Position numbers and translations under genes: made by a program
Assembly (NCBI RefSeq): GCF_001657475.1
Contig: NZ_LXEY01000019.1
Location: forward strand, 1 to 64,000
Length of the DNA stretch: 64,000 nucleotides
Direction of reading: 5' to 3'
From: Enteractinococcus helveticum
GTDB taxonomy: Bacteria > Actinomycetota > Actinomycetes > Actinomycetales > Micrococcaceae
Shown: in pieces, positions 1 to 7,584 of the stretch
Layout: each line of letters starts with the position of its first letter
Numbering within the stretch: position 1 is the stretch's first letter
The notes under the pieces: model-generated
Databases searched by the model: none
The model's input: the letters and a program-made list of their open reading frames with translations, nothing else
Told to the model about the DNA's origin: nothing

Positions 1-114
1 TCCAGAAAACCCATTGCAGAAGCCCTGGAACGGTGGGAACATATTCTCTTTCCGGCCGTCCTCATCGGCCTAGGTATCGTCATCCTCGTCAGCGGCGGAG
101 CCTTCGGACTGTAA
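1..114 (+). CDS. cadD: CadD-family cadmium efflux protein, 3' end only
   Basis: The window opens inside this gene; only the last 37 codons are present, read in frame from base 1 and ending at TAA 112-114. The residues (SRKPIAEALERWEHILF, then a hydrophobic helix ending SGGAFGL) match the C terminus of the intact CadD-like protein at 10176-10778 almost residue for residue, so the family call rests on that internal comparison. CadD proteins are small integral membrane exporters linked to cadmium tolerance. At nucleotide level the two tails differ at many third positions, so they are homologues and not a recent duplication. The upstream part and its regulator lie outside the window. Confidence 0.8.
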   Translation, partial: SRKPIAEALERWEHILFPAVLIGLGIVILVSGGAFGL

Positions 115-256
115 GCAACGGCCACACTACGGAATATTCTGAGTGGCTAACATGCTTCAGGCCAGTCATTCCCATTCTCTCGGACCGGCAAGCGACACGA
201 CGAAGACCGCCAAACGAACCTGCAAAAAACCGCCAAATGAAGTTAACAGTCACAGA

Positions 257-1171
257 TTAGACGCATTGGCATGGGTGCACGGCTTGGTTCTCTCGGCCCC
301 GCGACATCTCGCGGGTCAGCCATAAGCCGGCGGCGAGCAGCAAGGCGCCACCATAGATGATGCGTCGTCCGGGCACCTCTGCGAAGATCAGATATCCGAA
401 TATGGAGGCTACAACCGGCGAGACGATGATGTCGACCAGGGCATAGACATTGGCATCGATCGACTTCAAGACGATGGAGATGCCGAAGTAGGCGAAACCT
501 GTGGAGACGATGCCCAGGCCCGCGGCCCAGAGCATCACCGGCAGTTCCACGCCGAGTGCCGGATGCGCGATCGTCGTCGCCACTTGGCCGGGGCCGACGA
601 TCAGGAGGAACGGCGAAAGCGAAAGTGCGGCGACCAGCAGTGACCAGGCGATGTCGTTCCCGGTCTCGGTTTTACCCTCGTAGCGCATGTAGGTGACCAT
701 CGCGGCGTAGATCGCCCCGGTGGCCAGCGCCACGAAATTTCCCAGCATATGGCCGCCACCGAGCGGGTTGGCCAGCGCAATGCCGGCCAGGGCGATAGCG
801 AATATCAGGATGTAGCTTTTTCGCGCCTTCTCGCCGAGGAAAATCGCCGAAAAGATGAACACAAAGAACGGCGCGATGCTCCAGAAGATCACCGCGTTGG
901 CGATAGGTACAAGCGACATCGCGAAATTGAATACGCCGCCCTGGGCCGCGATCAGCACGCCGATGATAGCGGTGTCCTTGACGTTGCCCGCGGGAAAGCG
1001 GGGCCATTGCCGAGTTGCCAGGGCTCGCGCTATGAACAGGAAAGTCGCTGCGAAGGCCATGGCATAGAAGGTCAGCGTCTGGATTGGGATCCGCCCGTCG
1101 GTGAGCTTGACGAACACACCGATGGTCGCCTCGGAGAACGTGATCAAGGCAAGCAGAAGGAGGGTTCTCAC
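257..1171 (-). CDS. EamA/DMT-superfamily exporter
   Basis: A 304-residue, very hydrophobic protein with about ten predicted membrane helices arranged as two similar halves, as in the drug/metabolite transporter (EamA, RhaT-like) superfamily. The start is the ATG at 1171, and the first four bases overlap the stop of the CDF gene upstream (ATGA arrangement), so the two are probably translated together. Substrate cannot be told from sequence; members export amino acids, metabolites or drugs. Its coupling to a metal CDF gene makes a stress-linked export role possible, which is inference. No truncation is evident; the C terminus is short and polar. Confidence 0.75.
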   Translation of the reverse strand: MRTLLLLALITFSEATIGVFVKLTDGRIPIQTLTFYAMAFAATFLFIARALATRQWPRFPAGNVKDTAIIGVLIAAQGGVFNFAMSLVPIANAVIFWSIAPFFVFIFSAIFLGEKARKSYILIFAIALAGIALANPLGGGHMLGNFVALATGAIYAAMVTYMRYEGKTETGNDIAWSLLVAALSLSPFLLIVGPGQVATTIAHPALGVELPVMLWAAGLGIVSTGFAYFGISIVLKSIDANVYALVDIIVSPVVASIFGYLIFAEVPGRRIIYGGALLLAAGLWLTREMSRGRENQAVHPCQCV

Positions 1172-2109
1172 GCCTGTCCCTTCTTGCGCGTCTCACGCAT
1201 GTCATCGATCGCTTCGGCGTCGGACTCGTCGAGGTAGGCGGCCTCCACCTGCAGTGTGGCGAAGAAGAAGCCGTACTGATCCTTGAGCATGCTGGAGGCG
1301 GCTTGGAGCACAGCCTGTGGATCGGCCCCGTCGGCGATGCGCAGGTGACCGGAGAACACGTAACGTCCACTGGTCAGTGCCCAAGCGTGCACGTGATGGG
1401 CGCCTTCAACGCCGTCGAGCGCTTCCAGTGCTTCGGTCACCTCACCCAGGCGAATCTCAGCGGGCGTGCCCTCCATCAGCAAATGGGTGGCGTCGCGCAG
1501 GATGCCCCAACTTGCCCATACCAGGACGAAGCCGAAGGCCATTCCGAGCAGCGGATCGATCAGCAAGAACCCGGTGAAGCGGATCACCAGCGCGGTGACG
1601 ATGATGAGCAGGCTGCCGACGAAAGTCTGAAGAATGTGCCACAGCGCGCCTCTGACGTTCAGGTCGCTGCGGCTTTGCTTCCAGATCAATCCCAACGAGA
1701 TGAACTCGGTGAGCAAGCCACCGGCCGCCGCCCACAGCATGGGTGTAGTGGGCAAGTCAACGGGGTCGGTCATGCGCATGCCGGCCATCACAATCACGAC
1801 CAGCGCCATGCCCAGCAAGAAGCCGCCGTTGACCAGGGCGCCCACGATCTCGGCGCGATACCAACCGAAGCTGCGGTCCTTATCGGCCGGGCGGCGGGCC
1901 AGTCGGGCGGCGATGATGGCCACCAGCACGCCACCCACCGCCGAGAAGGTGTGGAAGGCGTCCGAAATCACCGCCACCGATCCCGTCCACAGGCCGATGC
2001 CCAACTCGATGACGAAGTAGATCCCCGTCAGCCACGCCGAAATCGCCAGGGCGGCGCCGCTGGAGGGCAGGTGCCCCGCGTGGCTGCGACCGCCGTTACC
2101 GTGAGCCAT
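1168..2109 (-). CDS. Cation diffusion facilitator (CDF) transporter with atypical metal site
   Basis: A 313-residue protein with the CDF layout: six membrane helices in the first about 200 residues, then a cytoplasmic ferredoxin-like domain (HVHAW motif, then a domain ending in acidic residues). CDF proteins exchange Zn, Cd, Co or Fe for protons. In helix 2 the usual DAxHxxxD pattern reads SDAFHTFSA: the His is kept but the final Asp is Ala. In helix 5 the usual HxxxD reads HILQT, so the Asp is Thr. Two of four expected transport-site ligands are therefore missing, and metal or function may be altered. ATG 2109 has a purine-rich GGAAGGAAGG before it. It overlaps the EamA gene by four bases. 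Confidence 0.8.
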   Translation of the reverse strand: MAHGNGGRSHAGHLPSSGAALAISAWLTGIYFVIELGIGLWTGSVAVISDAFHTFSAVGGVLVAIIAARLARRPADKDRSFGWYRAEIVGALVNGGFLLGMALVVIVMAGMRMTDPVDLPTTPMLWAAAGGLLTEFISLGLIWKQSRSDLNVRGALWHILQTFVGSLLIIVTALVIRFTGFLLIDPLLGMAFGFVLVWASWGILRDATHLLMEGTPAEIRLGEVTEALEALDGVEGAHHVHAWALTSGRYVFSGHLRIADGADPQAVLQAASSMLKDQYGFFFATLQVEAAYLDESDAEAIDDMRETRKKGQA

Positions 2110-2241
2110 CGCCTTCCTTCCTCCGTTTCGTCATCTGCTGCGCGATCGGACCACTGCGATTCCCATCACGCCATCTGGTTGGGTGCCGATTGGTTAAGGT
2201 CGCAGCATCTTCCAATCGGCTGTCGCTCGAGCCGTGACCAG

Positions 2242-2433
2242 TCAACGTCCGCGCCATCTGGCAGTGCCAGAGTAGCAGGGCCCTACTGGTACTGCGGGAG
2301 GCTGCCACGCGGTCACGGCCCGGACCTTTCCCCTGCGCAGACGCGCCTCGGACACCGCCCAGCCGAGGGCGGCCCTTGACTCGTCCGATCCGTCCAAACC
2401 GACCACGACCTGAAAACTCTCCTCGTTGTCCAC
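2242..2433 (-). pseudogene. Universal stress protein, N-terminal remnant
   Basis: Reading from a GTG at 2433, with an AAGGAGGACAG ribosome site just before it, the frame gives DNEESFQVVVGLDGSDES and continues through a first helix rich in Ala and Arg, as in the UspA fold (beta strand VVVGxDGS then helix). After about 50 residues the resemblance stops and the frame ends at 2242, far short of the usual 140 or so residues and without the C-terminal GxxG-9-GS nucleotide motif. It is a 5' fragment. It lies back to back with an acetate kinase fragment, suggesting both were parts of an ordinary chromosomal stretch cut up by later events. Confidence 0.65.
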
Positions 2434-2678
2434 GGACCTGTCCTCCTTCAGCGCCTGCACATGTCTGACCCAGTGTCGCAGATATGGGGACGGGCCTACC
2501 ATGGTTGTTCAACCAAGCAAGAGGACTACCACCCAGCATCAGGGCGCGATCGACGGGACTGCAGGACCGGAAGCGTGCCTGGCGCGGGCTTCTGGCTTTG
2601 GCAGGATGGCTGCCGGTCAGGCGTCAGCAGGCGAATGCGGAGCCTGACCGGACCTACCCGAGCCCAAGAGGCAGACCG

Positions 2679-2835
2679 ATGCTCGTCCTCGTACTCAACC
2701 CCGGCTCCTCATCGCTGAAGTACTCGGTGCGCCGACTCGACTCCGGCAAACCGGGAACGGGCGGACAGGAGCTCGCCCGGGGTGCCATAGAGCGGATCGG
2801 TGAAGGACGGGGTCGCCGATCACACCGTGGCGGAT
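2679..2835 (+). pseudogene. ackA: Acetate kinase, N-terminal remnant
   Basis: From the ATG at 2679 the translation LVLVLNPGSSSLKYSV is the signature first strand and phosphate-binding segment of acetate kinases (xNxGSSSxK). About 35 further residues (ending ERIGEG) still follow the family, then the match needs a frame change (a DGVADHT-like stretch reads in another frame) and ends at the res-like site at 2836. A complete enzyme has about 400 residues, so more than 85 percent is missing. Acetate kinase makes ATP from acetyl phosphate. The break coincides with the start of the resolvase segment, so entry of that segment probably removed the rest. Confidence 0.65.
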
Positions 2836-2863
2836 TGTCACATAAACGATCGAATACATGACA
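2836..2863. other. Putative resolvase res subsite
   Basis: A 28-base element beginning TGTCA and ending TGACA, with partly symmetric arms around an AT-rich centre (ACGATCGAAT). Length and outer TGTC/GACA are typical of single subsites of Tn3-type resolution sites. It sits immediately upstream of the resolvase start (13 bases from the GTG), the usual place for a res site that also autoregulates its resolvase. Only one convincing subsite is visible; others may have been lost with the upstream deletion. Confidence 0.5.
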
Positions 2864-2876
2864 GGAGAAAACCAGG

Positions 2877-3506
2877 GTGTTGATCGGGTATGCACGAATC
2901 TCAAAAAACAAACGGGTCCCAAACCACTGACCTACAACGCGACGCGCTTTTGGCTGCCGGTGTGGATCCGGAGCAGATCTATGAAGATCAGGCGTCCGGG
3001 AAGCAAGACGATCGGCCACAGCTGGCGGCGTGTCTGAAAGCTCTGCGGTCTGGGGACACGTTGATCGTGTGGAAACTGGACCGCCTCGGCCGGGATTTGC
3101 GGCATTTGGTCAACGTTGTTCATGACCTGACCGAACGTGGCGTGGGACTCAAGGTGCTCACCGGCCAAGGGGCGGCCATTGATACCACGACTGCCTCGGG
3201 CAAATTGGTGTTTGGTATCTTCGCCGCGCTGGCCGAGTTTGAACGCGAACTCATCTCCGAACGCACCAAGGCAGGACTCGCGTCAGCGCGAGCCCGGGGC
3301 CGAAAGGGCGGTCGGCCCTACAAAATGACCCCGGCTCAAGTCCGCCTGGCGCAGGCTTCGATGGTCAGCCCGGCACTAACGTTGGCGAGCTGTGCACAGA
3401 ACTTGGCGTGACCCGCCAAACCCTCTACCGACACGTCGCTCCGACAGGGGAGCTCCGTCCCGATGGGAAAAGGTCCTCGGCATTGGCCCATGACGCCGCC
3501 TTCTGA
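2877..3506 (+). pseudogene. Tn3-type serine resolvase, double frameshift
   Basis: The N terminus reads from GTG 2877 as LIGYARISK, the conserved first strand with the catalytic-serine region, but the frame then closes. One extra A in the six-A run at about 2899-2904 moves the rest of the catalytic domain (TDLQRDALLAAG, WKLDRLGRDLRHL, then EFERELISERTKAG) into the next frame. Near 3361-3364 one G appears missing, and the last about 45 residues, with the helix-turn-helix (GELCTELGVTRQTLYRH), read in the original frame to TGA 3504-3506. Corrected, the protein would have the normal length of about 200 residues. It is recently inactivated: only two single-base changes are needed. The res-like site lies upstream. 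Confidence 0.8.
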
Positions 3507-3867
3507 AATCCATGCACTCAGCTTCTGAAAATGACACCCCAAAGCGTGTGCCATGCCTCTAATGTAGCAATACTCGTGAAACAGTGGAGGATCTGCAACA
3601 TAGAAACTGACACTGAGTTTTGCGACAAAATCCTTAATTCGAAACCGTGGATTTCATTGGTGCTTAATTAAGATAGGAGAAGCGCCGAGATCAGTGTGTC
3701 AAAAACGACCGGATCTGACGCATATAGGCCCGGCCGGTACCTGGACGTTCCGTTTTTGTTGGTTTTATTTTTCTGCTTAGAACTAGCTTTACTTCATCGG
3801 AGAATGGATGCCTGGCCGTACTAAGGCCAGCTCCCTCGGCGTCAGAACACTAATGAAGGGGTTGCTA
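3507..3867. other. Intergenic stretch before umuC
   Basis: No convincing gene. The base composition is more AT-rich than the flanks, with several T and A runs (for example around 3752-3778), consistent with a promoter region for umuC. Reading frames extend the umuC frame up to an ATG at 3808, but the conserved part starts later. I see no LexA-type palindrome that I would defend. Confidence 0.4.
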
Positions 3868-4341
3868 GTGACGGCTCACGTGAACTCCAGAGATGACTAC
3901 ATTGGATTAGTCGATGTGAACTCTTTCTACGTCTCGGCCGAACGCGTTTTCGATCCCAGTTTGATTGACCGGCCCGTCGTCGTGCTGTCCAATAATGACG
4001 GCTGTTGCGTATCGCTGAGCAATGAGGCCAAAGCACTGGGCATTCCAATGGGTTATCCCTGGTTTAAACTCCAAGCCGGCGCGGAGAAGATGGGGCTTGT
4101 GGCCCGCTCGAGTAATTATGAGCTCTACGGGGATATGTCATCGCGGGTGATGGGCATATTGTCGCGGATGACGGCGTGGACCGAGGTGTATTCGATCGAT
4201 GAGGCATTTGTGGGGCTGCGCGGTACGCTGGCGCAGGTTCGAGCCGCCGGTGAACAGCTCAAACGTGAGATCTGGCGGCTGACTGGACTGCCGGTGTGCG
4301 TGGGTATCGCCAAGACTACCGGTATAGCCGAGTATTCGTGA
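3868..4341 (+). pseudogene. umuC: UmuC-type Y-family DNA polymerase, 5' half (copy A)
   Basis: From a GTG at 3868, six bases after GAAGGGG, the protein reads [20 protein letters not shown]: the palm motif with the first catalytic Asp, then [15 protein letters not shown] and YSIDEAF with the SIDE catalytic pair. This is the first about 150 residues of a UmuC/DNA polymerase V-like translesion polymerase. After VCVGIAKT (codon ending 4317) the family sequence stops: the normal continuation is KTLAKLAN, but here it is TGIAEYS and a stop at 4339-4341. The 3' part of a umuC follows from about 4449. The frame also reaches an ATG at 3808, which adds residues not expected in the family. Confidence 0.85.
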
Positions 4342-4451
4342 GTAGCTTATTCGACCAGGCACGCGATAATCGCAAGCATGGCTATTGGCAAAATACAGCA
4401 CCGCTACAAGAAGATCCGCCACATACATACGCCGAAGCCAAACATCTAACA
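4318..4451. other. Insertion scar inside umuC A, possible element-end remnant
   Basis: About 130 bases that match nothing in UmuC separate codon T (ACT 4315-4317) from codons AGG ACC CTA (4452-4460), which are the next codons of the gene (R/K-T-L). So the flanks are one gene and the middle is foreign. The same AGGACCCT word starts the second umuC fragment at about 38864, right next to the integrase module. The scar may therefore keep the two ends of an element that has otherwise gone, or the left end of the large island. It encodes nothing recognisable. Confidence 0.55.
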
Positions 4452-5277
4452 AGGACCCTACTACCAGGCAGTCGAGGCCCTTGCGGGAGTGTCCGTCTGG
4501 GATCGCGTCCCCGACACCACGCGCGAACACGTCCTAGCCCGATTGCCAGTGATTGAAGTCTGGGGGATTGGCCCGCGGGTGACGAAACGCCTCAACGGCA
4601 TGGGAATTTTTACTGTGGCCGACTTCCGCGACGCTGACCCGGTACATATTCGCAATAAGTTCTCCATTGTGCAGATGCGCACCCTGTTAGAACTGCGCGG
4701 CACCGCGTGTATTCCGATGGAGGAAGAACGCGAAATCAAAGACCAGCTGATCTACTCACGGAGCTTTTCCGAACCCGTGACCAGCCGCGACAGTATGGAG
4801 CAAGTTTTAGGAATCTATGCGCAAATGGCCTCCGGGCGACTCCATCGCCACCAGCGCGAAGCTAAAGTCCTGACCGCGTGGGCCATGACGAGCTATTTCA
4901 ATGATCGCCAATCCCACCAACCCGCTGCCACCGTCGCCCTGCCCGGATATAGTGCAGATCCGGTGGTGCTGACCAAGGCCGCCAAGGCACTACTGCCCAA
5001 AATCATCGAGGGTGTGAAATACGCCCGAGCCGGGATCGTGGTCACCGAACTACGACCCTCCGGCGTCCACGCGATGTTTGAAGAGTTCGTCTCTCCCCAC
5101 GAAGCCAAGCAGATTGGCCCCCTCATCGAGCAGATCCGTAGCGAACACGGCACAACCGCCATCGGGCTAGGTAGGGCTGGCCTACAACAAGGCCCCGCCT
5201 GGCAAATGCGTCGTGAGATGATGTCACCGCGCTACACCACACACTGGGACGAACTACTCACCGTCCATGCAGTCTGA
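4449..5277 (+). pseudogene. umuC: UmuC-type polymerase, 3' part (copy A)
   Basis: Codons for TRTL at 4449-4460 are followed by a stretch about 20 bases shorter than in copy B, which shifts frame; from about 4465 the frame reads AVEALAGVSVWDRVP and continues with the helix-hairpin-helix thumb (EVWGIGPRVTKRLNGMGI), the little-finger domain (SIVQMRTLLELRG, RSFSEPV, REAKVLTAWAMTSYF) and the family C terminus (MRREMMSPRYTTHW) to TGA 5275-5277. The first start codon available is the GTG at 4489, but as a protein this lacks the catalytic palm and cannot polymerise. Copy B at 38862-39710 is a clear paralogue with many substitutions, for example GPRVTK against GRRMVK. Confidence 0.85.
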
Positions 5278-5403
5278 ACACGGCTGATCACGACTCTTGG
5301 TGTGCACGGTAGAGTGCCTGATCCTAACGAACCAATGCGGTCACGTCATCGACTTGGTAGCGAAGTCAAACTACTGTTTATCTGGAACTAGAAAGGTTGG
5401 TAC

Positions 5404-5607
5404 ATGCAAGATTTATTCACGGTGGTGATGTTTCTGATCGCGGCCACCCTTGCGGTCCTGGCGGTCATGAGAATGTCAGGCATAACGCGGCGCTACGCTT
5501 GCGAGAATCGACCTGTGCCCAAATATAACCGACAGTACATGACCGTCATGAGCATCGGCGCAGTTGGGTTTGTACTCGTGGCAATCTATGTGGCATGGAC
5601 TCACTAG
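5404..5607 (+). CDS. Small two-helix membrane protein
   Basis: A 67-residue protein from ATG 5404 with AGAAAGG about 6 bases upstream. It has two hydrophobic segments (residues about 4-22 and 47-64) joined by a basic, Arg- and Tyr-containing loop (GITRRYACENRPVPKYNRQY), so both ends probably face the same side. No family is recognised. It follows umuC A, and a different small two-helix protein follows umuC B at 39775, so a membrane partner may be a standing neighbour of this polymerase; that is only positional. Confidence 0.55.
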   Translation: MQDLFTVVMFLIAATLAVLAVMRMSGITRRYACENRPVPKYNRQYMTVMSIGAVGFVLVAIYVAWTH

Positions 5608-5642
5608 GCGACAGCCCCGCTATCATGCCACAGGAGGCAACG

Positions 5643-5900
5643 ATGCCAGAATATGATGTAATCCCCCTAGGTGCCACCGTTCTTGTGAACAGTGCTTTAG
5701 GCCCAGAAAACAAGATTTGCCACGTCATCGGTATTGAACTCAACAAACGAACCGGACAAGTGCTGTACGAACTAGGGTACTTCCATCAGCGGCCTTGGCC
5801 ACTACATCTCTGGTTAAAGAAACAGAAGCTCCACCACTTCATAGGTGGACATGGCTTGCAGGTTCTATCAACCACAACCGAACCCGTTACCGGAAGCTAG
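5643..5900 (+). CDS. Hypothetical protein, 85 residues
   Basis: Start chosen at ATG 5643 because AGGAGG lies seven bases upstream; the frame is open further 5' but without a better site. The protein (MPEYDVIPLGATVLVN, later KRTGQVLYELGYF and a basic WLKKQKLHHF segment) looks like a small soluble, beta-rich domain. No family or function is recognised. It begins 35 bases after the small membrane gene and is probably cotranscribed with it. It ends at TAG 5898-5900, just before the convergent zeta toxin gene. Confidence 0.5.
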   Translation: MPEYDVIPLGATVLVNSALGPENKICHVIGIELNKRTGQVLYELGYFHQRPWPLHLWLKKQKLHHFIGGHGLQVLSTTTEPVTGS

Positions 5901-5910
5901 ACGTGCAGAT

Positions 5911-6930
5911 TTATCGTTCGAAGCGGTGTCCGCGACGGGGCTTGTTGTGTTGTAGATGATTTTTTGGCCGGAAGGTTTGCGTCCGGTTCATGACTTGGGC
6001 TACATCGTGGTCGAGTAGGGGACCGTTGGGTGTGGCGCGCGCTAAATGGCGTTCTAATGTGGGAACACTTGTGGCAGCTTGTGCCTGTGCAGTGGTGGTC
6101 CGAAACAAGCGATATTCTGTGACTGCGCCACAGCGTTGTGCTAGCTGTTGTGCTGCATGTTCAGGTTTAGATTTACCGTCTGGTCCATCAAAGACTGTGC
6201 GCGCAAATTCGGAAGGCACCCAGCGGCCACCTAATCCTGATCCGTCTTGTTCCGCCTCTTGTCGGGCTTGGAGCCACCGTTGCTGGATGCGTTGTTGGGA
6301 GACTTCAAAGGGTACTTCCACATCGACCACGTGGATGCTGTATCCTGCTTTTTCTAACTTCTCACCTAATGCAAGAGCGTTGGTTTCATCTGACAGTACT
6401 GAGTCGATGACGATGTTATCGCCGCGTGCGATGGACTCATCCCGCAAGGTTTTCATGAGCATCGAAGATTCTTCATGCACTAGGGATGCCAGTTCTAACG
6501 GATAGAACCGGTGCCCTTGGGCTTCCAGCGCCTGAACTTCAGCTGGCTTGATCCAGGTGTTGTAACTGCCGTCCTGCACCGCGGTATCGAGGAGGGCTTC
6601 TTTGAACTTATCGGCGTCCAAAACCCGATACTGACCGTGTTTATCGCCCAGAATCTGATGGAGCACGGTTGATTTCCCGGCCCCCGGTGGCCCAGCCAAG
6701 ACAATCGCTTGCTTTTTTTGTTTCACCTTGGGACTGACATCTTGTTCAGTGTTCAGGAGTTGCCGATGAACCTGTCTCCGAGTGTCCGTTGGGCGATACT
6801 GTCCGGTTGGGAGCTGACGGAACCACGCGCGATTCTTGATCGTGGCGGTTGGCCCTTTGGGTGATAATGGTCCATTGGATTGAGACAGGGCGGAAATGTT
6901 GGCACTATGGTGCTGGTGGTCCACGCTCAC
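5911..6930 (-). CDS. Zeta-toxin-family kinase
   Basis: A 339-residue protein with a Walker A loop GPPGAGKST at about residues 80-88, preceded by a hydrophobic strand (QAIVLA), an Asp-containing DADKFK segment shortly after, then a long helix (HEESSMLMKTLRDESI), a strand IVIDSVL and basic RIQQRW. This is the zeta toxin/chloramphenicol phosphotransferase-like P-loop fold; zeta toxins phosphorylate UDP-N-acetylglucosamine and poison wall synthesis. The first about 70 residues are an extra basic region, and the tail is strongly basic (RRGHRFER). It starts three bases after the stop of the HTH protein upstream, the order antitoxin then toxin expected of a toxin-antitoxin operon. Confidence 0.75.
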   Translation of the reverse strand: MSVDHQHHSANISALSQSNGPLSPKGPTATIKNRAWFRQLPTGQYRPTDTRRQVHRQLLNTEQDVSPKVKQKKQAIVLAGPPGAGKSTVLHQILGDKHGQYRVLDADKFKEALLDTAVQDGSYNTWIKPAEVQALEAQGHRFYPLELASLVHEESSMLMKTLRDESIARGDNIVIDSVLSDETNALALGEKLEKAGYSIHVVDVEVPFEVSQQRIQQRWLQARQEAEQDGSGLGGRWVPSEFARTVFDGPDGKSKPEHAAQQLAQRCGAVTEYRLFRTTTAQAQAATSVPTLERHLARATPNGPLLDHDVAQVMNRTQTFRPKNHLQHNKPRRGHRFER

Positions 6931-6933
6931 AAC

Positions 6934-7389
6934 CTAGTCAATGGCGATACGATCTAATACTTCATCGTATATCTGACCATCGATTAATCCACGATCGCAA
7001 GCTTGTTCTACTTCATCCCAAGAGCCCGGTGGGTCGATCAGCAAAGTATCTACTCCATCGGTTGTGTCACTTGGAGCATAAGGCCATCGAATGAGTTCAT
7101 CGATGAGCTCAGCACGGCTTAGTTGCCCAATCGCATAGCGCTGACAAATTTCATAGGGGCCAGCACCCGAGAACCCAGGCTGTGGCTCAGCCACTTCGTC
7201 TACACCCTTGAACTGCTGGGACAACGCAGGCTGGGAGATGTTTAACCCCTGAGCTACGGTACGTTGGGAATAGCCTTTAGCTTTGATCACACGCAACGTG
7301 CGCCGATAATCAAGGTAGTCAATTTGCTGAGCAGTGCGCAACAGAGCGGCACGCCGGACTTCTTCTGGAACTGCTGTGGTCATATGCAT
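6934..7389 (-). CDS. HTH antitoxin/regulator partner of the zeta toxin
   Basis: A 151-residue protein with a helix-turn-helix at about residues 38-60 (GYSQRTVAQGLNISQPALSQ) followed by a C-terminal acidic alpha-helical domain (SRAELIDELIRWPY, then SWDEVEQACDRGLIDGQIYDEV). Classical epsilon antitoxins have no HTH, so this is a fused or alternative antitoxin: the N-terminal part likely binds the operon promoter and the C-terminal part the kinase. That assignment is inferred from the 3-base spacing to the toxin gene and the operator-like repeats just upstream. The start ATG at 7389 lies next to AGAGGTG. Confidence 0.65.
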   Translation of the reverse strand: MHMTTAVPEEVRRAALLRTAQQIDYLDYRRTLRVIKAKGYSQRTVAQGLNISQPALSQQFKGVDEVAEPQPGFSGAGPYEICQRYAIGQLSRAELIDELIRWPYAPSDTTDGVDTLLIDPPGSWDEVEQACDRGLIDGQIYDEVLDRIAID

Positions 7390-7394
7390 TCACC

Positions 7395-7431
7395 TCTTAT
7401 AGTCAACAATACCAATTATAAGTCAACTTAT
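7395..7431 (-). promoter_or_regulatory. Operator/promoter of the toxin-antitoxin pair
   Basis: The 40 bases before the antitoxin hold a perfect inverted repeat ATAAGT-CA-ACTTAT (7418-7431) and, about 17 bases away, a second copy of the half-site TTATAGTCAAC. On the minus strand the repeated TTGACT and TATAAG words could serve as -35 and -10, so a protein bound to the repeat would block the promoter. This fits autoregulation by the HTH antitoxin. Confidence 0.5.
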
Positions 7432-7433
7432 CA

Positions 7434-7584
7434 CCCATTTGCAATGGGTAGGACTTGTCGATACCGGCTGTGTTAGCACTAATGGGTTTGGTGAATATTC
7501 TGGACTTCGATATGTCAAGGCGGGTATACCTCGATATGAATGTATTCAGCGTTGGGGCCTGGTCTTGCCATGTTCGTATGCCGA
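7434..7584. other. Short intergenic region with a CCCATT/AATGGG hairpin
   Basis: Contains CCCATTTGCAATGGG at 7434-7448, a small inverted repeat of unknown role, between the divergently placed toxin operon promoter and the 3' end of the P-ATPase gene. Nothing else recognisable. Confidence 0.3.

Noticed and set aside
1303-2379. 358-codon open frame on the plus strand
   Set aside because: It lies opposite the CDF gene, has no family likeness, and its composition is that of an antisense frame in GC-rich coding DNA.
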